Shown here piece by piece: positions 48,994-59,610 of a DNA stretch of 64,000 nucleotides. The stretch covers positions 1 through 64,000 of the forward strand of contig NZ_SPMY01000037.1 in assembly GCF_012939955.1 (NCBI RefSeq), given 5' to 3'. Source of the DNA: Candidatus Accumulibacter phosphatis. GTDB taxonomy: Bacteria; Pseudomonadota; Gammaproteobacteria; Burkholderiales; Rhodocyclaceae. Position 1 is the stretch's first letter. Every line of letters starts with the position of its first letter. Below the pieces are notes generated by a model. It ran no database searches. It had not been told where the DNA came from and was given only the letters and a program-made list of their open reading frames with translations. The translations under genes were made by a program, and so were the position numbers.

Positions 48994-49776
48994 TCAGCGC
49001 CGCAGCAGGTTCCAGACGGTTTCGATACCGCCCACGACCAGATCGGAAATGTCTGCCTCGAGCAAACCCTTGCGCGTTTCCCGAGTCGCCAGCGACTTCG
49101 CGCGCTCGTTGGCGAGCAGCGCATCGGCGACGGCGTGCGGGTTCACGTGCTCCTGCCGGCTGGCTTTTGCGCCAAAGTTGTCGAGCGCGTCCTGCACCGC
49201 GTCGGGATCAAGAATGACGATCGGCGAACGGCAATGCGTGCACACGTGATCGCGACGGATATCGACCGGTGCGCCACAACCCGAGCAGCGGATGGTCTGC
49301 ACCTGCCGCGCCAGCTCGGCGACCTCGGCGCCGTTGAGTTGGCGAACGAAGCCTTTTTCGATCATGAACGCCGCGAAGGCGCTGTAGCGACCGTGGCGCT
49401 GCGGGCAGCGGCTGTAGGCGAAGCGGCCGTTGCGCGTGCTGTCGAGCCGGTGCATCAGGGGTTCGCGGCAGCGTGGGCATTGCAGCACGTCGCGCCAGGG
49501 TTGGCGCAGGTCGGCGTGGTGTTCGTGCAGCAGGCGGAAGAGTTCAAGAACGCCGGCCGGAGCGAGTTGCGCGCTCTCGAACTCGTCGAACCAGATACCC
49601 TGGCAAGGAAAGCAGATGTCGAGCGACACGACGCCGTTGAGCTGGCGCTTGAACTGCTGCACCGCCATCGGCGCGTGGCAGCTGGGACATGGGCCGCCGC
49701 TCGCCGAACGAGAGGGCTGAGCGGAATGATCGGAATGCGCGGCTTGCGCTGACTGCGGATCGCTGGTGTTGTTCAT
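48994..49776 (-). CDS. Multi-zinc-ribbon protein (TFIIB-type Zn finger)
   Basis: This 260-residue soluble protein has three Cys-rich units: 'CPSCHAPMAV...CFPCQGIWFDE' (zf-TFIIB type with the W-F-D/E signature), 'CPRCREPLMHRLDSTR...CP' and 'IRCSGCGAPVDIRRDHVCTHC'. The C-terminal ~70 residues ('HAVADALLANERAKSLATRE') are helical. It is the first gene of the minus-strand island transcript. Start at 49776 (MNNTSDPQSAQ) is directly preceded by an 8-bp tandem array; the open frame to 50010 runs through it and is less likely. Function unknown; it could sense or bind a partner for the TIR/MoxR module. Confidence 0.82.
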   Translation of the reverse strand: MNNTSDPQSAQAAHSDHSAQPSRSASGGPCPSCHAPMAVQQFKRQLNGVVSLDICFPCQGIWFDEFESAQLAPAGVLELFRLLHEHHADLRQPWRDVLQCPRCREPLMHRLDSTRNGRFAYSRCPQRHGRYSAFAAFMIEKGFVRQLNGAEVAELARQVQTIRCSGCGAPVDIRRDHVCTHCRSPIVILDPDAVQDALDNFGAKASRQEHVNPHAVADALLANERAKSLATRETRKGLLEADISDLVVGGIETVWNLLRR

Positions 49777-50306
49777 GGCATCGAATGCTTGAATGCTTGA
49801 ATGCTTGCATGCTTGGATCACTGGAGGTGGGGCGTTTCTGCCACTCCCCACCTGCTGCTCCGCGCCCTGGCTGCTCACCGCAGCCAGAAGCGCACGTCGG
49901 CGAGTATAGCCGCCAGTCCTTCCACAAGCGAGCGCGGACCGGGGCGACTCGCCGTCGTCCACTTTTCTTGCCGCCTGTGCCGTGGGCACTGGTGCCCGTT
50001 CAGTAGGCATCCTGACGCGCGCGGCAGCGAATGCTCTCTAAGAGCACTCACATTTCCCAACGGAGTGATTCGGCCGATAGAATCAATCAATCGATCCAGG
50101 ATTGCATTCTGTCGCTTGTGACCTAGAGTACTTATATCGTCCCCCATGCTCACTTAGCGGTCTTCCGCTACAGGGCCACTCGGCTGTCTTGTCCGGGCTG
50201 GCACCCCCCAGCGGGCACCAGGGCCGAAAGAGGCACTTTCCGCCGCAGCCACGGGCTGCACGAAAAGCGCCAGGAATCCGAGACAGGCAAAGTGGAAGGA
50301 AAAGCC
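49777..50306. other. Divergent intergenic region of the island
   Basis: This 530-bp gap separates the minus-strand zinc-ribbon/TIR/MoxR/FGE transcript from the plus-strand subtilase. It should contain both promoters. Next to the zinc-ribbon start lies a 4 x 8-bp tandem repeat (49783-49814). A somewhat A+T-richer stretch is at about 50070-50150. I could not define promoter boxes or operators with confidence and see no gene. Confidence 0.55.
49783..49814. repeat. Short tandem repeat, 4 x 8 bp (GAATGCTT)
   Basis: Three perfect GAATGCTT units and one GCATGCTT unit lie immediately upstream of the first gene of the TIR/MoxR transcript. Changes in copy number would alter its leader, and also the frame of any translation starting upstream. 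Confidence 0.92.
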
Positions 50307-51524
50307 ATGAGCGAGAAGCGGAAATCGGTAATCATCACCTTCAAGGCAAAGGAAAAGCGTTCGGACAAGAGCGCGGACAAGGTGGACATCGTGCGCAGCG
50401 TATTGCCCAAAGGCATGCAGACGTACTTTTTTGACGCGACGAGCCTGGCGTCAGGAGCATCAGTGCCGGCGATGGACCAGGATCTGATCGCTTACGACGT
50501 CAATCAATACGAATCGCCGATCGTCACCGCGCGGCTGACCAAGGCGGAGATCGAGGAACTGTCGAAAAATGGCAACGTCGCCGAGGTAGAGGAAGACCAG
50601 GTGTGCTACGCGATCGGCAGTCAGTTCGGCCACCTGCAATTCGAGAACCAGCCGAGCATCCTGGCCGAAACCGTGCCGGCCGGCGTTGTGCAGATCAAGG
50701 CACCGCAAGGCTGGCCGTCGTCGCAGGGCGAAGGAATACGGGTGGCGGTGGTCGACACCGGTATCGACTACAACCACTCGGACCTCAAAGCCAACTACCG
50801 CGGCGGCGTCAGCTTCGTTGCCGGCGCGAGCACACCAATGGATGATCACGGCCACGGCACGCACTGCGCGGGCACGGTTGCCGCCGCAATCAACGGTGCC
50901 GGCGTCGTTGGCGTAGCGCCCAGCGCCTACCTGTACGCGGTCAAGGTTCTGGACAGCAGCGGTAGCGGCTCGTATAGCCAGATCATTTCGGGCATTGACT
51001 GGTGCATCCAGAACGGCATGCGCGTGGTCAGCATGAGCCTCGGCGGGTCAGGCGGGTCGACGGCCCTGCAGAACATCTGCAATACCGCTTGGAGCAAGGG
51101 TCTGCTGGTCGTCGCGGCGGCCGGAAACACCGGTGCCAGCGTCGGCTACCCGGCCAAGTACAAGAACGTGATCGCCGTATCGGCGATTGATTCGGCCAAC
51201 GCCCTAGCAGGCTTTTCCAGCCGTGGGCCGGAAGTCGACATCTGCGCGCCGGGAGTTAACGTCCTGTCGACGACCAGGGGTGGTGCTTATGGGACGATGA
51301 GCGGTACCAGCATGGCCTGCCCGCACGTTGCCGGTGCAGCTGCCGCGGTGTGGGGCGCCCACCGCTTCGCCAGCAACGAGCAGATCTGGAACCTTCTGGC
51401 GTACTACGTCGATAATCTCGGCGCGCCGGGCTGGGACGCCAGCTTCGGTTATGGCCGGGTCAACGTCGACCGGGCAGCGTTGGCCTTGACGCCAGCACCG
51501 GTGATCGCCAAGAAAGGCATCTAG
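50307..51524 (+). CDS. Subtilisin-like (S8) serine protease without signal peptide
   Basis: This 405-residue protease has a full S8 catalytic set: Asp150 ('VAVVDTGIDYNHSDL'), His183 ('DDHGHGTHCAGTVAAA'), Asn274 ('AAAGNTGASVGYPA') and Ser335 ('GTMSGTSMACPHVAGAAAAV'). Residues ~1-100 look like an I9-type propeptide ('PIVTARLTKAEIEELSKNGN' then 'VAEVEEDQ'). There is no signal peptide or membrane segment, so it may act inside the cell. The ATG at 50307 has GGAAGGAAAAGCC upstream; a GTG five codons earlier is possible. It is divergent from the TIR/MoxR transcript and convergent with a stand-alone I9-like gene. Confidence 0.9.
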   Translation: MSEKRKSVIITFKAKEKRSDKSADKVDIVRSVLPKGMQTYFFDATSLASGASVPAMDQDLIAYDVNQYESPIVTARLTKAEIEELSKNGNVAEVEEDQVCYAIGSQFGHLQFENQPSILAETVPAGVVQIKAPQGWPSSQGEGIRVAVVDTGIDYNHSDLKANYRGGVSFVAGASTPMDDHGHGTHCAGTVAAAINGAGVVGVAPSAYLYAVKVLDSSGSGSYSQIISGIDWCIQNGMRVVSMSLGGSGGSTALQNICNTAWSKGLLVVAAAGNTGASVGYPAKYKNVIAVSAIDSANALAGFSSRGPEVDICAPGVNVLSTTRGGAYGTMSGTSMACPHVAGAAAAVWGAHRFASNEQIWNLLAYYVDNLGAPGWDASFGYGRVNVDRAALALTPAPVIAKKGI

Positions 51525-51717
51525 GATCGCTGCGCGCTGCGGGCCTTGGTGGTCAGGTCAGAGAGCACGGACCCGCTTCGCCAGCGAGGTTGTTCGCGCT
51601 GCGCGCCGCCTGTTGGATACTTCGGCAGAAAGGTTGTTGCTGCCGGCGGCAGCGCCGCTTGCCGATCAACGACCGTGAGCTGTTGGCGCCAGCCTGACGG
51701 AAAGCAATGAGCCCGCC

Positions 51718-51978
51718 TCAGCGTGGCCCGAGTGCTGCCGCCGGCTGATCAAGTTCTATCGACGTGACGTTGCCGGCAGCAGCCAGGGTCGCAATCTGGG
51801 CGGCAGTGACTGCTGCCGCGGCGGCGGCAATGCTCTGATAGACGGCTGTCGGCTCGACTCCCAAGTGGCGCAGCAATTCGACGCTGGCACTATCCTTGAA
51901 CGAGACGATAACGGAGAACTTGCGCGAGTCGTCACGGTTTGCCCGCAATTCGTCGGCCAGCGACGTTTCGATCTTCAT
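51718..51978 (-). CDS. Stand-alone I9-like (subtilisin prodomain/inhibitor) protein
   Basis: This 86-residue protein (MKIETSLADELRANRDDSRK...) has the prodomain pattern: 'FSVIVSFKDSASVELLRHLG' then 'AVTAAQIATLAAAGNVTSIE'-LDQ, which lines up well with the propeptide of the neighbouring subtilase ('VTARLTKAEIEELSKNGNVA'-EVEEDQ). A GGAGG four bases before the ATG decides the start; a longer upstream frame to 52230 is unlikely. No signal peptide is present. Its position next to a cytoplasmic-type subtilase suggests a dedicated inhibitor, chaperone or immunity-type partner; this is inference. Confidence 0.72.
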   Translation of the reverse strand: MKIETSLADELRANRDDSRKFSVIVSFKDSASVELLRHLGVEPTAVYQSIAAAAAAVTAAQIATLAAAGNVTSIELDQPAAALGPR

Positions 51979-52347
51979 ATGGCCTCCGGTGCGCCCTTTG
52001 CCGTTGGCCGCCTCGCCACCGCATGTGGGCGTTGGCGTGAAGACCAGCAAGTGCGCGAAAAGTACAATGATCGCCTTGGCACGCCCGCCTCGACAGCTGG
52101 CGTATTGCTTGTCGCTAGACATCATGGCCGACCCTCCGCTGCACTTGTGCGGCAGCCACCCGAGCCGCCGTCCGAGCGAGCAGCGCGCCGCCGTCCGCGG
52201 GTGCATCAACAGGGCTGCGAGCGTGTACAACGCACCTGTTCAGCATAGCTCATCCGGGGCCATCGCGCACGATGCGCCGCAAGCCAAGTCGCCATGCTCT
52301 CGACGCAACCCGAAGCGGACGTCAGCAGAGCCCGCACGACCAGCCCG
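51979..52347. other. Intergenic region at the right border of the island
   Basis: This 369-bp region separates the I9-like gene from the DUF3567 gene and marks the return to core genes. It should hold the I9-like gene's promoter. Open frames on both strands have no recognisable similarity, and I see no tRNA, integrase or direct repeats that would identify an attachment site. Confidence 0.5.
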
Positions 52348-52581
52348 TCAGTGCAGCACGATGGCGCGGGCGGCGCCCGCGCAGTAGGTGTCAAGCACGG
52401 CGTCGATCGATTCTTCGTCGCGCTCATTGTCGGGAATCTCGTCGAGCGTGCGGCGCAGGGCCCTGGCCACCGAGCCCTGGACGAAAAGGCTGCGGCTGGC
52501 CGCCTTGTCGACCAGCTCGAAGCCCTCCTGCACAGGATAAGCGACGATCGAGTAGTGCGCACTGTCATAGACGAGGTTCAT
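52348..52581 (-). CDS. DUF3567-domain protein
   Basis: This 77-residue protein begins MNLVYDSAHYSIVAYPVQEG, continues 'FELVDKAASRSLFVQGSVAR' and ends 'VLDTYCAGAARAIVLH', matching the short DUF3567 family of betaproteobacteria. It is transcribed after clpB on the same strand with a 41-base gap. Function unknown. Confidence 0.85.
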   Translation of the reverse strand: MNLVYDSAHYSIVAYPVQEGFELVDKAASRSLFVQGSVARALRRTLDEIPDNERDEESIDAVLDTYCAGAARAIVLH

Positions 52582-52622
52582 ATCGGTCGCTCCGTTTCGG
52601 CCCCGCGGGCCATGCCTGTATC

Positions 52623-55205
<2,583 letters not shown>

Positions 55206-55446
55206 GCCGCACTCCTTCGGAGGTTTATGTTCATGCGCTACAAGTGGGGGCATGCCGGGCTAAGTCAACGCCAAGACTGACTCGATGGCTTATTTCTTGC
55301 ACGCGTTGCACGACTGTCAGGCTTGCTGAACCGCTCGTCGGGAGTGCGGTATGCAGCGGAAAACAGCGAGAGGATGAAACTGGATTGCCGCGTCGGCTGC
55401 GCCTCCTCGCAATGACGGCGGGTGAGGAACGCTGCGCGCTGCTCAG

Positions 55447-55920
55447 TCAGGCGGTGCCTGGCTCCTGCCAGCGTTCGGCCGCCTGGTCATCGGCGTCGCG
55501 GGCGTCTACCCAGCGCGCGCCGCTCGGTGTGACTTCGCGCTTCCAGAACGGTGCGCGCGTCTTGAGATAGTCCATGATGAACTCGCAGGCGGCAAAGGCT
55601 TCGCCGCGATGCCCGCCAGCCACCGCAACCAGGACGATCTGATCGCTCGGCAAGAGGCGACCGACGCGGTGAATCACCAGCGCATCGATAATCGCCCAGC
55701 GCCGGCAGGCCTCTTCGACGATCTCGCCAAGCGCTTTCTCGGTCATCCCCGGATAGTGCTCGAGGCTCATCTCGGAAACGCCGGCCCCGTCGTTGTTAGC
55801 GCGCACCAGGCCGACAAAGGAGGCCACGGCACCGATCTGCGGATTCCCCTGGCGCAGGGCAGCCAGCTCAACGCCGACGTCGAAATCGGCTTCCTGAACG
55901 CGGACGCGCAACTCAGCCAC
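55447..55920 (-). CDS. moaE: Molybdopterin synthase catalytic subunit MoaE
   Basis: This 157-residue large subunit of molybdopterin synthase transfers sulfur from MoaD to precursor Z. 'GAVASFVGLVRANNDGAGVS', 'SLEHYPGMTEKALGEIVEEA', 'IHRVGRLLPSDQIVLVAVAG' and 'EFIMDYLKTRAPFWKREVTP' with the catalytic Lys are present. It starts with GTG (55918-55920) and overlaps moaD by eight bases. Confidence 0.95.
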   Translation of the reverse strand: MAELRVRVQEADFDVGVELAALRQGNPQIGAVASFVGLVRANNDGAGVSEMSLEHYPGMTEKALGEIVEEACRRWAIIDALVIHRVGRLLPSDQIVLVAVAGGHRGEAFAACEFIMDYLKTRAPFWKREVTPSGARWVDARDADDQAAERWQEPGTA

Positions 55921-56164
55921 CGGTCACCGGCGGGAAGAAAGCAACCTCATCACCCGCCTGCACGGGCGAGTCGAGCCGTGCCATCTGCTGATTGACCGCA
56001 TAGCGCAGGTTCCGCAGCGTCAGCAAGCTTTCCCAGGCGCCGCCGCGGGCGGCCAACAAGTCGCGCAAAGCCGCGACATCGCTCACCCCGGCCGGCAGCT
56101 CAAGTTCCTCGCTGCCCTGTCCAAGTCGCTCGCGCAGCCCGGCAAAGTAGAGAATTTTCAGCAT
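55913..56164 (-). CDS. moaD: Molybdopterin synthase sulfur-carrier subunit MoaD
   Basis: This 83-residue ubiquitin-like carrier (MLKILYFAGLRERLGQGSEE) ends in the required Gly-Gly ('DEVAFFPPVTGG'), where thiocarboxylate is formed. The ATG at 56164 is the natural family start. It lies 31 bases after moeA and overlaps moaE, so moeA-moaD-moaE form one transcript. Confidence 0.94.
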   Translation of the reverse strand: MLKILYFAGLRERLGQGSEELELPAGVSDVAALRDLLAARGGAWESLLTLRNLRYAVNQQMARLDSPVQAGDEVAFFPPVTGG

Positions 56165-56195
56165 GCTCGCCCTCTCCCCAGCCGCCTTGATTGGC

Positions 56196-57401
56196 TCAGC
56201 CGAGCAGTTCGGAAAACGGCAGGAAGCGCACCATCTCACCCCGTCGTATCGCCTGCTGCGGCGGGTTATCCACCAGGCCGTCGCCCCACACCGCCGAAGT
56301 CAGCACGCCCGAGCCCTGGTTGGCAAAGAGCGCCACCCCGCCATCGGCATTGATCCTGGCGCGCAGGAACTCGCGGCGCGCGTCGGGCCGTGGCCAGTCG
56401 CCGTCGGCACGCAGCCAGAAACTCAGCGGCTCCGTGCGGCGCACACCCTGCATCCGGAGCAGGAAGGGGCGCACCAGCATCAGAAAGGTAACGAAGCTGG
56501 ACACCGGGTTTCCCGGCAGGCCGATGAAAGCCACCTCACGCCCAGGCGCGGCGATCTGACCGAAGGCCAGTGGCTTGCCCGGCTTGATGGCGATTTTCCA
56601 CATCTCGAGCCGCCCTTCGGCTTCGACGGCGGCCTTGACGTGGTCCTCCTCGCCGACGGAAACGCCGCCCGAGGTGAGAATCAGATCGCTGTCCTGCGCC
56701 GCAGCACGCAAGGCCTGGCGTGTCGCGGCAAGATCGTCGGGCACTTGCCCATGGTCGCGCAGCTCGCAGCCCAGACGCTCCAGCAGAGCGCTCAACAAGA
56801 AACGATTGGCGTTGTAGATCGCCCCTGCCTGCAGCGCCTCGCCAGGCATGCGCAGTTCGTCGCCGGTAAAAAAGACGGCGACCCGCAAACGCCGCAAGAC
56901 AGGCAAGGAAGCAATCCCCACCGACGCCGCCAGCGCGGTGTCCTGGGGCCGCAGGCGCTGCCCGGCGGCGAGTATCTCGCTGCCGGCGGCGATGTCGCTG
57001 CCGGCACGGCGGATGTGCTCGCCCACTTCCGGCCGATGATTGATCGTCACTTCCCCGGTCGCGTGTTCGCAAAGCTCCTGCATCACCACCGCGTCGGCGC
57101 CGGCCGGGATCGCTGCGCCGGTGAAAATCCGGGCGGCCGTTCCCGGTTGCAGCGGAGTACCGACGCTGCCGGCCGGGATACGCTGCGCCACCGGCAGACG
57201 CGCCGGCACGCTGCGAACATCGGCGACGGCGACGGCATAGCCGTCCATGGCCGAATTGTCGAGCGGCGGCGCATCGATCGGCGCCCGCTGCAGCTGCGCC
57301 AGCACGCGCCCGGCGGCGGCCAGTGTCGGCACGGAACTCGTTTCGGAAACAGCGCAGGCTTCCACCAGCAGCTGTGACAGCGCCTGATCAAAGGTCAGCA
57401 T
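56196..57401 (-). CDS. moeA: Molybdopterin molybdotransferase MoeA
   Basis: This 401-residue enzyme inserts molybdenum into adenylylated molybdopterin. 'PPLDNSAMDGYAVAVADVRS', 'RIFTGAAIPAGADAVVMQE', 'LILTSGGVSVGEEDHVKAAV' and 'GKPLAFGQIAAPGREVAFIG'-LPGNPVS are all present. The start overlaps the extended 3' end of mobB by seven bases. Confidence 0.96.
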   Translation of the reverse strand: MLTFDQALSQLLVEACAVSETSSVPTLAAAGRVLAQLQRAPIDAPPLDNSAMDGYAVAVADVRSVPARLPVAQRIPAGSVGTPLQPGTAARIFTGAAIPAGADAVVMQELCEHATGEVTINHRPEVGEHIRRAGSDIAAGSEILAAGQRLRPQDTALAASVGIASLPVLRRLRVAVFFTGDELRMPGEALQAGAIYNANRFLLSALLERLGCELRDHGQVPDDLAATRQALRAAAQDSDLILTSGGVSVGEEDHVKAAVEAEGRLEMWKIAIKPGKPLAFGQIAAPGREVAFIGLPGNPVSSFVTFLMLVRPFLLRMQGVRRTEPLSFWLRADGDWPRPDARREFLRARINADGGVALFANQGSGVLTSAVWGDGLVDNPPQQAIRRGEMVRFLPFSELLG

Positions 57402-58225
57402 CGCGGGTTTCCCTCAGTGAAATGGACCTTAGGCGATTGCCGGAAAAGAACGTACCAGATTGTGCCGGATTTTCGGTCGGCTTCAAGGCGCGACAACAGG
57501 CGCATAGTCGAACTATGTAACTGTTGTCGCAACACAGAAGACGGGCGAAAAGACAAGCAAGATGGTATGTTCTTTGACAGAAATCGTCTTAGTGGAAGGG
57601 AACTCAGTTGAAGCGTCATGCCAGTCGAGATACTCCAGATCATGAAAGTCATGACCGTCCCCCTCTTCCCCCGGCCCTTCTCCCGCAAGGAGAAGGGAGG
57701 TTCGTGAGTCGCGTGCGCGACTTTTAGATTGAGGGTGTCGAAAATATAGCGGACGATGGCCGCGGTATCGTTCAAGTCCAGCGCCATCAGAGTGGCGGGA
57801 AAGTCCTTCGGCAGGGGCTCGTCGGAGGCCACGGCGACGATTTGGCGACGCTCCGGCCACAGCGGCGGCTTGCCGTTGGCCGGCCGGTAGACTTCCAGCG
57901 TCGGCACGACCTCGTCCTTGAAGCCCTCGACAAGCACCAGATCACAGGGCGAAAAACGGGCCAGATAGTCGGCCAATGACGGCTCGGGAGCGCCGCGCAA
58001 CTCGTTCATCAGCACCCAGCGCGAAGCGCTTGCCAGCAGCACTTCGCCAGCCCCCGCCTGGCGGTGGCGAAAAGAGTCCTTGCCTGGACGATCGATATCG
58101 AAATTGTGGTGCGTATGCTTGATCACCGAGACCCGCAGGTCCTGCGCGATGATCGCCGGCAGCAGTTTCTCGAGCAGCGTCGTCTTGCCGGAACCGGAAT
58201 AGCCGGCGACCCCGAAAACTTTCAT
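57395..58225 (-). CDS. mobB: Molybdopterin-guanine dinucleotide biosynthesis protein MobB, 3'-extended
   Basis: This P-loop GTP-binding protein assists MobA in making the dinucleotide form of molybdenum cofactor. 'KVFGVAGYSGSGKTTLLEKL' is Walker A, followed by 'VSVIKHTHHNFDIDRPGKDS' and 'DLVLVEGFKDEVVPTLEVYR'. The normal protein should end near 'IVRYIFDTLNL' (about 57730). Instead a dispersed repeat (57617-57740) keeps the frame open and adds about 110 unrelated residues, down to the moeA start. The ATG at 58225 overlaps the upstream gene's stop (ATGA). Confidence 0.9.
   Translation of the reverse strand: MKVFGVAGYSGSGKTTLLEKLLPAIIAQDLRVSVIKHTHHNFDIDRPGKDSFRHRQAGAGEVLLASASRWVLMNELRGAPEPSLADYLARFSPCDLVLVEGFKDEVVPTLEVYRPANGKPPLWPERRQIVAVASDEPLPKDFPATLMALDLNDTAAIVRYIFDTLNLKVAHATHEPPFSLREKGRGKRGTVMTFMIWSISTGMTLQLSSLPLRRFLSKNIPSCLSFRPSSVLRQQLHSSTMRLLSRLEADRKSGTIWYVLFRQSPKVHFTEGNPRC
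57617..57740 (+). repeat. Dispersed palindromic repeat, copy B
   Basis: It begins CATGCCAGTCGAGATACTCC (57619), followed by GATCATGAAAGTCATGACCG, a C/T-rich run, CTTCTCCCGCAAGGAGAAG, GGAGGTTCGTGAGTCGC and the GCGCGACTTT hairpin arm. The order and sequence match copy A at 29545. It lies inside the 3' end of mobB. Confidence 0.75.
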
Positions 58226-59610
58226 CGACAGCCGCCTGAAGAATCCTGACAGGACACCGGCAGCACCGCCGCAAAGCCACCACCCGGCGTTCGGAAATTG
58301 GTCGTCTGACCCCGGTAGAGCCGCGCCGAGAGCAGTTGCACCTCGCCCCGGTAGACGTAGTTGCGCAGGTCCAGTTTGAAGTCCTGCCCGACGCCATCGA
58401 CCAGCAGATGGCGCTCGGAGGGTACGACCAGTGCCTGGGCGACGTAGCCGCCACGCGCGATCTCGGCGAAGACGCGGCGGGTGATCTTGTCGCCACGGTA
58501 GGCCGCCTTGCTGCCAAAACCGGCTGCCGGCTTGAAGAACCACTGCTTGCGACTGTTCCAGAAGGTATCCGCCGCGGCCGGCAGCACTTCCTCGGTGCGC
58601 GGAATGTTGCTCGCCAGAAGCCGCCGATCCTGCTCGCCGACGCCAATCTGCGCCAGCCACTGCTGGTCACCGAGAGCCACCAGATTGCGCTTGTCGGCGT
58701 AGAGCGCGTGCATCTGCGGATGCGGAGTGAGTACCACCGCGTCGGCCACATAGGCGGCACGCAGGGCCGCATGCTGCGGCTCGGCGAGGGCGAAGTCGGT
58801 GAGCCGGTTGTAAACCAGGTCGACCGTCTCGCCACGACAAGTCAGGCGCTCGCCGTCGAATGCCAGCTCATCCGGGTCGGCCACCATCGCCGCAATGCCA
58901 TGCGTTTCGAACAACTCGCGGAAGAGTTCAAACTCGGGCGCCAGAAACTGCTCGCCGGGCCGGCTATCGACAATCGCGATGCGCGTCAGCGGCTGCTCTT
59001 GAGTTTGTCCCTGGGCCACCCGCGCCAGCTGCGCGAGGCGCCACTCGTCGCGAAACATACGTACGAAAGCGGCCTCTAGCGCACGCGGCGCGGGCATCAT
59101 TTTCGCCACCGGCGTGCAGCAAGCGCGCTGGGCGCGCAACAGGCGGGCGTTGAGCAACGCCCCGCCGGCATTCGAATTGATCTCGATCAGCTGCGGACCC
59201 TGCGGCCCGAGGTGGAAATCGTAACCCAGGAAAACGCCGGCGGCAGCAGGCGAATGGCGGGCGATTGCCGGGGCGTAGGCCAGCACCCGCTGGCGATACG
59301 CCGGCAGCACCAGCACCCGCTCCAGGGCGGCGATGGTCTGCGCCATGCGCAACAGATGCACTTCGCTGACAAAGACGACGCTGTCCGAAAAGAGGTGTGG
59401 CCGCGTCGCCAGGAGCTCGGCGTGTGAGACGCGTCCCTGGCCTTCTTCGAGTGCCTGCTTCAGCGACGGGTGATCGACGGAAACACAGGCGCAGCCGCGA
59501 TTGAGCCACTCGGCTGCGGCGGCGCAGTCGGCCGGCATCAGTTCGGCAAGTGCCGGCGGCAGGGCTTCGGCCCTCTCGCCGCGAGCGGCCGTATCAATCA
59601 TCGCCGTCAT
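58222..59610 (-). CDS. ATP-grasp-like protein of unknown substrate
   Basis: This 462-residue soluble protein shows features of ATP-grasp enzymes: 'GPQGPQLIEINSNAGGALLN' resembles the Glu/Asn metal-binding end of such domains, and 'KQWFFKPAAGFGSKAAYRGD' with 'GGYVAQALVVPSERHLL' resembles the ATP-binding loop region. The order of these blocks is permuted relative to the usual arrangement, as in circularly permuted ATP-grasp proteins. I do not recognise a characterised member. It is coupled to mobB (ATGA) and to the upstream helicase (ATGA). Peptide- or glutathione-like ligase activity is a guess. Confidence 0.6.
   Translation of the reverse strand: MTAMIDTAARGERAEALPPALAELMPADCAAAAEWLNRGCACVSVDHPSLKQALEEGQGRVSHAELLATRPHLFSDSVVFVSEVHLLRMAQTIAALERVLVLPAYRQRVLAYAPAIARHSPAAAGVFLGYDFHLGPQGPQLIEINSNAGGALLNARLLRAQRACCTPVAKMMPAPRALEAAFVRMFRDEWRLAQLARVAQGQTQEQPLTRIAIVDSRPGEQFLAPEFELFRELFETHGIAAMVADPDELAFDGERLTCRGETVDLVYNRLTDFALAEPQHAALRAAYVADAVVLTPHPQMHALYADKRNLVALGDQQWLAQIGVGEQDRRLLASNIPRTEEVLPAAADTFWNSRKQWFFKPAAGFGSKAAYRGDKITRRVFAEIARGGYVAQALVVPSERHLLVDGVGQDFKLDLRNYVYRGEVQLLSARLYRGQTTNFRTPGGGFAAVLPVSCQDSSGGCR

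Noticed and set aside
42474-52347. Integrative element with tRNA attachment site
   Set aside because: No integrase, tRNA gene or flanking direct repeat could be seen at either border, so the island is called only from gene content.
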